From contig JACDDG010000140.1 in NCBI GenBank assembly GCA_013817115.1, positions 1 through 6,525 of the forward strand: a stretch of DNA of 6,525 nucleotides, given 5' to 3'. Shown piece after piece: positions 1 to 5,178 of the stretch. The first letter of the stretch is position 1, and each line of letters starts with the position of its first letter. This stretch comes from Parachlamydiaceae bacterium. GTDB lineage: Bacteria > Chlamydiota > Chlamydiia > Chlamydiales > Parachlamydiaceae. The translations under genes and the position numbers were made by a program. The notes beneath the pieces were generated by a model that worked only from the letters and a program-made list of their open reading frames with translations, did no database searches and was not told the origin of the DNA.

Positions 1-85
1 GTTATTAGCCCCGGGTGCAGCGATAGCGGAACCCGGGGTTCAAATCATCACAAAACGTGCGCCCCGGTAGGGACGCGAGAAAGCC
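1..85. repeat. Left copy of 85-bp inverted repeat with two hairpins
   Basis: This segment is the reverse complement of 6429-6513 over 85 bases without gaps, with 8 mismatches by my hand alignment. It holds a strong hairpin with stem CCCCGGGT (9-16) and ACCCGGGG (31-38) around a 14-base loop. A second hairpin (about 59-64 with 71-76, loop CGGTAG) has one mismatch that the right copy lacks. It is much richer in GC than the neighbouring genes and has no credible reading frame. It resembles a dispersed REP- or MITE-like element. That the window begins on it and ends just past its partner fits a high-copy repeat at which assembly stopped, which is an inference. Confidence 0.9.
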
Positions 86-99
86 CAAAATAAAACAAA

Positions 100-152
100 C
101 ACCATTGTAAGGCCTCCCAATTATTGCTGATGCGATTAAGGCAATGCCTAAG
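100..152. repeat. Diverged inner extension of the left inverted repeat
   Basis: Beyond the 85-bp core the two ends keep a weaker resemblance. Read inward, this stretch shares TGTAAG, TGATGCGA, GGCA and GCCTAAG-like blocks, in the same order and at nearly the same spacing, with the reverse complement of 6363-6413. The gap from the core is 14 bases here and 15 bases on the right. At least one single-base gap is needed. This suggests the repeat unit was about 150 bp long and that its inner part has drifted faster than its outer part. Confidence 0.5.
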
Positions 153-162
153 TATCATAAGA

Positions 163-178
163 CAGCCCTTCGAGGCTG
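163..178 (-). terminator. Possible hairpin downstream of the minus-strand operon
   Basis: In the minus-strand transcript this reads CAGCCU-CGAA-GGGCUG, a six-pair stem (one U-G pair) with a four-base loop, about 50 bases past the stop codon of the Tsr3-like gene. No U-run follows it, so it is at best a weak or factor-assisted terminator. It may just be chance structure in the 143-base stretch between the repeat and the gene, where I see nothing else. Confidence 0.25.
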
Positions 179-228
179 AGAGGCATGTTTATTTTATGGA
201 AACCTAACAAAACATCATTTGTCTGGTT

Positions 229-693
229 TCACAACTCCTGCTTACTTAAAAATTGATCTTTCCAGTAGTAATTATCTAAAAGACCTGTGGTATCGCGACC
301 TGTGAATTGATAGGCCACATAAAGAGCCTCGATAGAAGCTAACCCAGCTTCAGGATCAGGACAATCCGGTTGACAACGTGGATAGGCTGTTTTGTAACCG
401 GGTGGTATACTGCGAGTCCTCATAGGCTTACCATGCTGCCTAAGCACAAAAGCTTGCATCTTGGCCGCATATCGCCATGTGGCGTCCAGTAAGAAAAGCC
501 CGTGGCATGCATCTTCAAAGGTCAGCGGCTCTCCATCCAATGCAAGCAATACATAATCCGATAAATCAGGCAAAGAACTTGTCGGATAGGTCAAAAAATG
601 AAAGCCTGATAACTCTTCCAAGCCACGTAGGCTACATTTTTTAAGGTTTTCACGCTGATGACGTAAAATAAGTGTAGGTAAATTAGATTTCAT
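229..693 (-). CDS. Tsr3/DTW-like RNA aminocarboxypropyltransferase family protein
   Basis: A 154-residue protein that I place in the TDD superfamily (TSR3/DUF367 and DTW domains). Members move the 3-amino-3-carboxypropyl group of S-adenosylmethionine onto rRNA or tRNA bases. Three patterns support this. Residues 14-26 (RENLKKCSLRGLE) resemble the N-terminal KCS..L motif of Tsr3. Residues 68-79 (LLDATWRYAAKM) match the D-x-T-W motif that names the DTW family. Residues 117-133 (GLASIEALYVAYQFTGR) match the S-x-x-EA helix near the end of these domains. The N-terminal zinc ribbon common in DTW proteins is absent. No signal peptide or membrane segment is seen, so it should be cytoplasmic. It follows the Ni-SOD gene by 53 bases with no terminator between, so it is probably the last gene of that operon. 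No strong Shine-Dalgarno precedes its ATG. The substrate cannot be told from sequence, and the family call is moderate. Confidence 0.6.
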   Translation of the reverse strand: MKSNLPTLILRHQRENLKKCSLRGLEELSGFHFLTYPTSSLPDLSDYVLLALDGEPLTFEDACHGLFLLDATWRYAAKMQAFVLRQHGKPMRTRSIPPGYKTAYPRCQPDCPDPEAGLASIEALYVAYQFTGRDTTGLLDNYYWKDQFLSKQEL

Positions 694-746
694 ATGCTTA
701 TTTTACATCATCAGAGACATTGTTTCTATTCAATTTAAAAGCCGTG

Positions 747-1373
747 CTATTCTTTGGCGGCCTCTTTTTTCAGGCCTGGCATAGCATCATCGGAATGATC
801 GTGATCGTGAGCATGGCCATTCGCATGAGCGTGGTCATGAATTTGAGGATGATCCTGCTTATGGTCATCGACTATGCCCGCAGCTTCTTTCTTAGCTTTT
901 TCCTTCTGAAGGCGGATCTTTTCCATCTCAACTTCATAACCTTCACGATGGAACATCAGCTTAAACTTTTCCCATTCATCATAAAATTGGTTAACGAATT
1001 TTAAATCCACAGTTTGTTTGATACAAACAGTGTAATAGAGAAGATTATGTGCAGCGATAAGCTTTTTTATTGTATCATCTCCACCCGGAAGTATCTTTTG
1101 TTGCAAGAAATAATGCATAATCATGTGTGCCGCTTCGTCTGACGCCTTCTCTTTCTGCATCACCCATCGCATAAATTCATTGCGTTCCTTAGTATCACTG
1201 AATTTACTGGTATTAAGGACCGACATGGCCTTATACATGGTTTCAACATATTGATCGATGCGGTCATACTCCATATCATCGTGGTAAATTCCACAAGGCA
1301 TCTGACAATGCGCCCCTAAACAACCTTGATAGGCCATTAACATGAAAAATACTGAATTCATTAGTTTTTTCAT
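747..1373 (-). CDS. sodN: Nickel superoxide dismutase with signal peptide and His-rich C-terminal tail
   Basis: This 208-residue protein should convert superoxide to hydrogen peroxide and oxygen at a nickel centre. Residues 22-30 read HCQMPCGIY, matching the Ni-hook HCDLPCGVY of Streptomyces Ni-SOD: His1, Cys2, Pro5, Cys6 and Tyr9 are kept and Asp3 is Gln. Residues 22-146 fit the four-helix core (family core about 117). Before the hook is a signal peptide: KK, then a hydrophobic stretch (about 4-15), ending LGA, so signal peptidase I could expose His1 exactly. Known Ni-SODs need a free N-terminal His, usually made by SodX, which is absent here. After the core come a charged K/E helix (147-166) and a tail with nine His in 23 residues (171-193), likely to bind metal. 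I chose the ATG at 1373 because AAGGGAG lies five bases upstream. An upstream GTG at 1412 would bury the signal peptide. The location is probably periplasmic or extracellular. Confidence 0.88.
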   Translation of the reverse strand: MKKLMNSVFFMLMAYQGCLGAHCQMPCGIYHDDMEYDRIDQYVETMYKAMSVLNTSKFSDTKERNEFMRWVMQKEKASDEAAHMIMHYFLQQKILPGGDDTIKKLIAAHNLLYYTVCIKQTVDLKFVNQFYDEWEKFKLMFHREGYEVEMEKIRLQKEKAKKEAAGIVDDHKQDHPQIHDHAHANGHAHDHDHSDDAMPGLKKEAAKE

Positions 1374-1378
1374 CATAA

Positions 1379-1385
1379 CTCCCTT
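1379..1385 (-). promoter_or_regulatory. Ribosome binding site deciding the Ni-SOD start
   Basis: The minus strand reads AAGGGAG here. It is five bases from the ATG at 1373 and only two from the tandem ATG at 1376, so the second ATG is preferred. Either choice leaves the signal peptide essentially intact, whereas the GTG at 1412 has no such site. Confidence 0.75.
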
Positions 1386-1411
1386 ATAATTTAAAATTTT
1401 TCGAATTTTCA

Positions 1412-1828
1412 CTACTGACCTGCAAAAGTATGCTTGCCTAAAAGAGAACGGTAAAGATCGGGAATCGTTAGTTTTGTACGTTCAACACGATCAAGACAGA
1501 CATGTACTGTTTTTGAAGTCCCGACAAGTGAATGATCATCAGATTTATAAATGTTATACAGCATAATAAACGAAGTGGTTCCAATTTTCTCCACCATCAC
1601 ATGAATTTCAAGATTGTCTCCTACAGTTAACGGAGCTAAATAATCCGACTCTGCACGTACAATGACAAAAATAAAACCATATTCAAAAAGCATTTTATTA
1701 AAGCTGTGACCATCCGCATCAAAGAAATCATCGAGTGCATCATGGACAAAACGAAATTGGTTTGCAAAAAAAAGTATTCCTGCTGCATCCGTATCATCTA
1801 GCCGAACACGATTAAACGTAATAAACAT
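1412..1828 (-). CDS. Hot-dog fold acyl-CoA thioesterase (4HBT family, DHNA-CoA hydrolase-like)
   Basis: A 138-residue single-domain hot-dog thioesterase, the usual size for the 4-hydroxybenzoyl-CoA thioesterase family. Residues 8-22 (VRLDDTDAAGILFFA) hold the family's active-site signature, with Asp14 in the place of the catalytic Asp. The form DTDAAG-hydrophobic-F-A is closest, in my recollection, to the cyanobacterial and plant 1,4-dihydroxy-2-naphthoyl-CoA hydrolases of phylloquinone synthesis. A menaquinone role is therefore possible, but a general acyl-CoA or YbgC-like role cannot be excluded. It is cytoplasmic, with no signal peptide. The ATG at 1828 is chosen because AAGGA stands seven bases upstream and the domain begins at once. 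The frame stays open to 1945, but those 39 extra codons show no domain and overlap the structured leader. It is first in its operon, and the Ni-SOD start follows after 38 bases. Confidence 0.8.
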   Translation of the reverse strand: MFITFNRVRLDDTDAAGILFFANQFRFVHDALDDFFDADGHSFNKMLFEYGFIFVIVRAESDYLAPLTVGDNLEIHVMVEKIGTTSFIMLYNIYKSDDHSLVGTSKTVHVCLDRVERTKLTIPDLYRSLLGKHTFAGQ

Positions 1829-1835
1829 TTTTGAA

Positions 1836-1841
1836 TCCTTA
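1836..1841 (-). promoter_or_regulatory. Ribosome binding site of the thioesterase gene
   Basis: The minus strand reads TAAGGA, seven bases before the ATG at 1828. It fixes the short 138-residue start. The same six bases are exactly complementary to UCCUUA in the leader (1874-1879), so the site could be masked. Confidence 0.6.
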
Positions 1842-1847
1842 TATGAA

Positions 1848-1939
1848 GGCTTGCAAGCGAAAAAACTTATTGGTAAGGAGCATAGCGCAACAGATTGCGT
1901 TTCGCTATTCACCCTAAAATCTCTTATCGCTTGCAGGCC
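1848..1939 (-). ncRNA. Structured 5' leader of the thioesterase-sodN mRNA
   Basis: In the minus-strand transcript, bases 1939-1927 (GGCCTGCAAGCGA) can pair with 1860-1848 (TCGCTTGCAAGCC), giving 12 Watson-Crick pairs and one mismatch. This closes a 66-base domain. Inside it, AUAGCG plus CAA (left side) can pair with UUG plus CGCUAU (right side) around the loop UCUG, with a five-base bulge. A competing short hairpin is CGCAA-UCUG-UUGCG. The element lies wholly between the predicted transcription start (about 1953) and the ribosome binding site, which is where a cis-regulatory RNA would sit. It does not match any riboswitch class I can recognise by eye. Biological function is inference; the pairing is visible directly. 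Confidence 0.45.
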
Positions 1940-1959
1940 CCACATCTTTTTTTTTTAGA

Positions 1960-1988
1960 TATTTACTATGTTTTGTAATTGGTGTCAA
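1960..1988 (-). promoter_or_regulatory. Minus-strand promoter for thioesterase-sodN operon
   Basis: Read on the minus strand: a perfect -35 TTGACA (1988-1983), a 17-base spacer and a weak -10 TAAATA (1965-1960). The -10 is only a partial match to TATAAT. Initiation would fall near 1953, inside a run of ten A residues on the minus strand (1956-1947), leaving a leader of about 125 bases. Confidence 0.5.
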
Positions 1989-2007
1989 TCAGATCCAGAG
2001 ATTGACA
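1983..2007. promoter_or_regulatory. Palindromic operator shared by two divergent promoters
   Basis: TGTCAATC (1983-1990) and GATTGACA (2000-2007) form a perfect 8-bp inverted repeat with a nine-base centre. Each arm contains a consensus -35 hexamer facing outward, so a dimer bound here would block both promoters. Known family facts make YtgR a natural ligand: chlamydial YtgR represses its own ytg operon when metal-loaded, and the fusion gene ytgCR lies downstream. Part of the symmetry follows automatically from two back-to-back TTGACA boxes, but the arms match two bases beyond the hexamers. Confidence 0.55.
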
Positions 2008-2030
2008 AATCCGGTAAAATAAACTATGCT
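2002..2030 (+). promoter_or_regulatory. Plus-strand promoter for ytgABCRD
   Basis: A perfect -35 TTGACA (2002-2007), a 17-base spacer and a -10 TATGCT (2025-2030, four of six consensus bases). Initiation near 2037 would give a leader of about 36 bases before ytgA. The -35 lies inside the right arm of the palindrome, so operator binding and polymerase binding should be exclusive. Confidence 0.7.
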
Positions 2031-2062
2031 TCCTATACCTGAAGCGCCCCGAAGCAAAATCT

Positions 2063-2067
2063 AGGAA
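2063..2067 (+). promoter_or_regulatory. Ribosome binding site of ytgA
   Basis: AGGAA ends five bases before the ATG at 2073 and supports that start, which directly begins a lipoprotein signal sequence. Confidence 0.6.
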
Positions 2068-2072
2068 CAATT

Positions 2073-3059
2073 ATGAAAGCAATTATTCTGTTCGTCTCCC
2101 TCTTTATCACTCTGAGTGGTTGCTCTACACAAGAGGAGGGGCTGCGGAAGTGGAAAGATGAAAATCGCTTGAAAGTTCTGAGCACGATTGCCATGATTGA
2201 CGATCTAGTTAAAGATGTCGGTGGAGATCACATTTCCCCAATGACATTAGTAAGGGGAGAGCTCGACCCTCACAGCTATCAGCTAGTAAAGGGGGATGAC
2301 GAAAAAATCGGCATGGCTGATCTTATTTTTTGCAATGGGCTTGGATTAGAGCATGGCGCCAGTTTACGAGAATCGCTCGCAAGAAATCCTAAAGCAGTAT
2401 GTCTTGGAGATCTTATTCGCAAAAGCGATCCAAAATTAATTCTATTCGAACAAAACACACCCGATCCACACATTTGGATGGACATTAGTGTATGGGCTAA
2501 AAGCGTACCCTTTATCGTTGAGGCCTTAAGTGAAAAAGATCCGATCCACGCAGCTGATTACAAAGAAAATGGCAAACGACTGACGCAAAAATTAATGAAC
2601 GAACACACGCGTCTACGCAATGAAATGCAATGCGTCCCCGAAGAAAAAAGATATTTAGTTACCAGCCATGATGCATTCAATTATTTTGCACGTGCCTACT
2701 TGACCACTGACGCTGAAAAAGATGAAGGGAAGGGACATGAACGCTTTGCTGCACCTGAAGGGCTTTCTCCTGAAAGTCAACTCAGCACTTCTGATATCCG
2801 TTACATTCTAAATCACATAAAACTCTACAACATCAAAATCATATTTCCAGAATCAAACGTCAGTCAGGCATCAATACGGAAACTTATCAATGCAGGTAAC
2901 GAGGAAAAACTACAGCTTACGATTGCGAAGGAACCTCTGTACGGAGATGCCATGGGACCCCCAGGATCTGAAGGAGACTCTTATCTCAAAATGATTCAGC
3001 ACAATGTCGAGACCTTTAAAAAACTTTTAGTTGAAAATGGGATTTGCCATGATCAATAA
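2073..3059 (+). CDS. ytgA: Metal-binding lipoprotein of ABC transporter (YtgA/TroA family)
   Basis: A 328-residue cluster A-I solute-binding protein that captures a divalent metal (Mn, Fe or Zn in this family) and delivers it to the permease. It starts with a lipoprotein signal peptide ending in the lipobox LSGC, so Cys17 should be lipidated and the protein anchored to a membrane. The four expected metal ligands are visible: His67 (LDPHSY), His133 (PDPHIWMD), His199 (SHDAFNYF) and Asp292 (YGDAMG). This is the His-His-His-Asp set of Treponema TroA rather than the His-His-Glu-Asp set of pneumococcal PsaA. Between His199 and Asp292 it is about 13 residues longer than TroA. The stretch near 212-240 includes APEGLSPESQLS, which resembles chlamydial YtgA. 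The histidine-rich loop typical of ZnuA is missing. It is first in the operon, and its end overlaps ytgB by 11 bases. Confidence 0.92.
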   Translation: MKAIILFVSLFITLSGCSTQEEGLRKWKDENRLKVLSTIAMIDDLVKDVGGDHISPMTLVRGELDPHSYQLVKGDDEKIGMADLIFCNGLGLEHGASLRESLARNPKAVCLGDLIRKSDPKLILFEQNTPDPHIWMDISVWAKSVPFIVEALSEKDPIHAADYKENGKRLTQKLMNEHTRLRNEMQCVPEEKRYLVTSHDAFNYFARAYLTTDAEKDEGKGHERFAAPEGLSPESQLSTSDIRYILNHIKLYNIKIIFPESNVSQASIRKLINAGNEEKLQLTIAKEPLYGDAMGPPGSEGDSYLKMIQHNVETFKKLLVENGICHDQ

Positions 3060-3828
3060 CGAGAAAGAAATTGCTTTGGAAACTCAAGACCTCTCGGTCA
3101 ATTACGGCAAAGTGCCTGCACTATGGGATATCTCGTTATCAGTTCCTACCGGAGTCGTTGCCGGAATAATCGGTCCGAATGGGGCAGGTAAATCGACACT
3201 GATTAAAACCGCTTTAGAACTGGTTAAACCGCTTTCAGGTACAGTTAAGTTTTTCGGAAAAACTCTACCTGAAGCACGTTTAAGAATAGCTTATGTTCCG
3301 CAACGAGAAAGCGTTGACTGGGATTTTCCTATCACTGTTCGGGATTTAGTGCTCATGGGTCGCTATGGACAACTAGGACTTTTTCGACGACCTCGCAAAG
3401 CAGATTATGCAGCGGTCCATGAATACCTTGAAAAAATGGGGATTTCTCAATTTGCCAACCGCCAAATCAGCCAACTTTCAGGTGGGCAGCAACAACGCGT
3501 TTTTTTAGCACGTGCATTAATTCAAGAAGCAGATTTGTATTTAATGGATGAACCCTTCGTTGGGGTTGATTTAGCCACCCGCAAGGTGATCATGAACCTT
3601 CTTCACCAACTTAAGGAAAAAGGAAAGACTGTTTTTGTCGTGCACCACGAACTTGATAGCGTCGAAGCATTTTTTGACTGGATTATCATGTTGAATGTCC
3701 GCCTAGTGGCTTCGGGTCCAACAAAAACGACATTTACTCCGGAAAACCTACAATCATGCTACGGAAAAAGTTACGCTCTTTTAGATGAAGCACTGAAAAT
3801 TTCTAAAAACATTGAAAGCGGTTTCTAA
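3049..3828 (+). CDS. ytgB: ABC transporter ATPase (YtgB/TroB family)
   Basis: The 259-residue nucleotide-binding subunit that powers metal import at the cytoplasmic face. All ATPase motifs are intact: Walker A GPNGAGKS (42-49), Q-loop around Gln85 (YVPQRESVDWDFP), signature LSGGQ (143-147), Walker B LYLMDEP (163-169, catalytic Glu168) and the H-loop VVHH near 199. The sequence QRESVDWDFP after the Q-loop is typical of ATPases for manganese, zinc and iron in the TroB/MntB/ZnuC group. I chose the ATG at 3049 because GGGA stands six bases upstream. An ATG at 3037 and a TTG at 3031 in the same frame lack a comparable site. The start overlaps the last codons of ytgA, which implies translational coupling, and the stop is only three bases from ytgCR. 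Confidence 0.94.
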   Translation: MINNEKEIALETQDLSVNYGKVPALWDISLSVPTGVVAGIIGPNGAGKSTLIKTALELVKPLSGTVKFFGKTLPEARLRIAYVPQRESVDWDFPITVRDLVLMGRYGQLGLFRRPRKADYAAVHEYLEKMGISQFANRQISQLSGGQQQRVFLARALIQEADLYLMDEPFVGVDLATRKVIMNLLHQLKEKGKTVFVVHHELDSVEAFFDWIIMLNVRLVASGPTKTTFTPENLQSCYGKSYALLDEALKISKNIESGF

Positions 3829-3831
3829 AAC

Positions 3832-5178
3832 ATGGAATCTCTTTGGCTCTACTTTACTGATCCTGTTTTAAGAGCACCCACGATAGGCTGCATGTTAATG
3901 TGCCTAGCTGCAGGGCTTATCGGAGTCATTGCCTACCTGAGGAAAGAGTCACTTTTAGGAGAAGCCCTATCACACGCTTCCTACCCCGGAGTCGTTCTCG
4001 GAGCCCTATTTGCTGCTGCCTGGATAGACTCCGACATCAATCTGATTTGGACACCTATTTTCAGCATGCTCGGAGCATTTATATTTGCCCTATTAGGTCA
4101 TTACGCCATTTATTTTCTTGAAACACGCTGGAAGATCCATGCAGACTCTGCTCTTTGCTTTGTGCTTTCCATTTTTTTCGGAATCGGAATTCTAATCGCT
4201 TCTTTAATACAATTTACACATTCTGCCCTTTATAAACAGAGCCTAAGCTACCTTTATGGGCAAGCCGCCACCATGGATGATCGACATATCGTTCTTTATG
4301 GAGTCCTTTCTCTATTGGTTGCAGCCATGATATTTCTTTTTTATAAGGAATTAAAAGTCCTCACTTTTGATAGAGACTATGCCTATTCACTAGGCCTTCG
4401 CGTAAGGCTCATTGACACTATTGTATTAATTTTTTTAAGCCTATCAATCGTAGTCGGAATACGCTCTGTGGGCGTTGTTTTAATGTCTGCTATGCTAATT
4501 GCCCCTGCTGCTGCTGCTAGGCAGTACACACATCGACTTTCCTACATGCTTATTTTAGCAGGCTTATTTGGTTTAATCAGCGGACTTTTAGGAAATGTTA
4601 TCTCTTCCGAATTTACCACATACTTGTCTTTAAAATACCCATCAGAACGGCTTTCATTACCGACAGGCCCCATGATCGTATTAGTCGCAAGTCTCATTTG
4701 CGTATTCTCTCTACTTTTTGCACCCGAACGAGGACTTTTTACTCGATTAGCTAGAATTGCCTATTTTCGTTCTCGATGTTTGCGAGAAAACCTTTTAAAG
4801 ACAATGTGGAGACAAGGCAGAGAAAATTTTTTTACGCTTAATGAACTGAGGCATTATCAACCGGTATCGAAAATATATTTATGGTTAATGCTCGCCTCTT
4901 TGAATCATCAAGGATGGGTTGAACGTTCCGAAGAAGGATATCGACTGACACCAGATGGAAGCTATCGTGCTTCTCACATTTTACGCCTGCATCGTTTATG
5001 GGAAGTATACTTGTGTGAATACCTTGGAGTAGGAGCCGAACGTGTGCATGCAAGTGCTGAAGAAATGGAACATATTTTAACACCTGAATTGGAAAAAGAA
5101 CTTACGATACTTCTTAAAGATCCGAAAATTGATCCTCATCATCAGCCGATTCCTCCATCAGGAGAAAGAATACTGTGA
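3832..5178 (+). CDS. ytgCR: Permease fused to DtxR/MntR-type metal-dependent repressor (YtgCR)
   Basis: A 448-residue two-part protein. Residues 1 to about 300 are an ABC-3 family metal permease with about eight hydrophobic helices, the coupling segment near 170-189 (FYKELKVLTFD then SLGL) and the conserved RSVGVVLMSAMLIAPA segment (211-226). Residues about 315-448 are a DtxR/MntR-like repressor: a winged helix ending in RLTPDGSYRA, then the dimerisation and metal domain HRLWE (387-391) and VHASAEEMEH (405-414). By alignment, His387, Glu391, His406, Glu413 and His414 match DtxR His79, Glu83, His98, Glu105 and His106. Glu410 replaces DtxR Cys102, as in MntR. There is no SH3 domain. In Chlamydia trachomatis the matching fusion is cleaved to free YtgR, which represses ytg genes; the same is inferred here. 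Ordinary permeases of this family are about 270-300 residues. It overlaps ytgD by four bases. Confidence 0.92.
   Translation: MESLWLYFTDPVLRAPTIGCMLMCLAAGLIGVIAYLRKESLLGEALSHASYPGVVLGALFAAAWIDSDINLIWTPIFSMLGAFIFALLGHYAIYFLETRWKIHADSALCFVLSIFFGIGILIASLIQFTHSALYKQSLSYLYGQAATMDDRHIVLYGVLSLLVAAMIFLFYKELKVLTFDRDYAYSLGLRVRLIDTIVLIFLSLSIVVGIRSVGVVLMSAMLIAPAAAARQYTHRLSYMLILAGLFGLISGLLGNVISSEFTTYLSLKYPSERLSLPTGPMIVLVASLICVFSLLFAPERGLFTRLARIAYFRSRCLRENLLKTMWRQGRENFFTLNELRHYQPVSKIYLWLMLASLNHQGWVERSEEGYRLTPDGSYRASHILRLHRLWEVYLCEYLGVGAERVHASAEEMEHILTPELEKELTILLKDPKIDPHHQPIPPSGERIL
5161..5165 (+). promoter_or_regulatory. Ribosome binding site deciding the GTG start of ytgD
   Basis: GGAGA lies nine bases before the GTG at 5175, inside the end of ytgCR. 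It supports this non-ATG start and translational coupling with the upstream gene. Confidence 0.6.

Noticed and set aside
720..1004. Plus-strand open frame of 94 codons opposite sodN
   Set aside because: It is antisense to the His-rich and charged tail of a clearly recognised gene and shows no family features. Repetitive His/Asp codons explain the open frame.
1374..1412. GTG start at 1412 giving a 221-residue Ni-SOD
   Set aside because: It has no Shine-Dalgarno, adds 13 residues in front of a good signal peptide, and a strong AAGGGAG serves the ATG at 1373.
1848..1939. Known manganese (yybP-ykoY) or NiCo riboswitch
   Set aside because: I could not find the conserved loop sequences or the four-way junction expected of these classes, so only an unnamed structured leader is reported.
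1829..1945. 39-codon N-terminal extension of the thioesterase
   Set aside because: The extension has no family similarity, sits in the structured leader, and the internal ATG has a ribosome binding site and gives the standard length.
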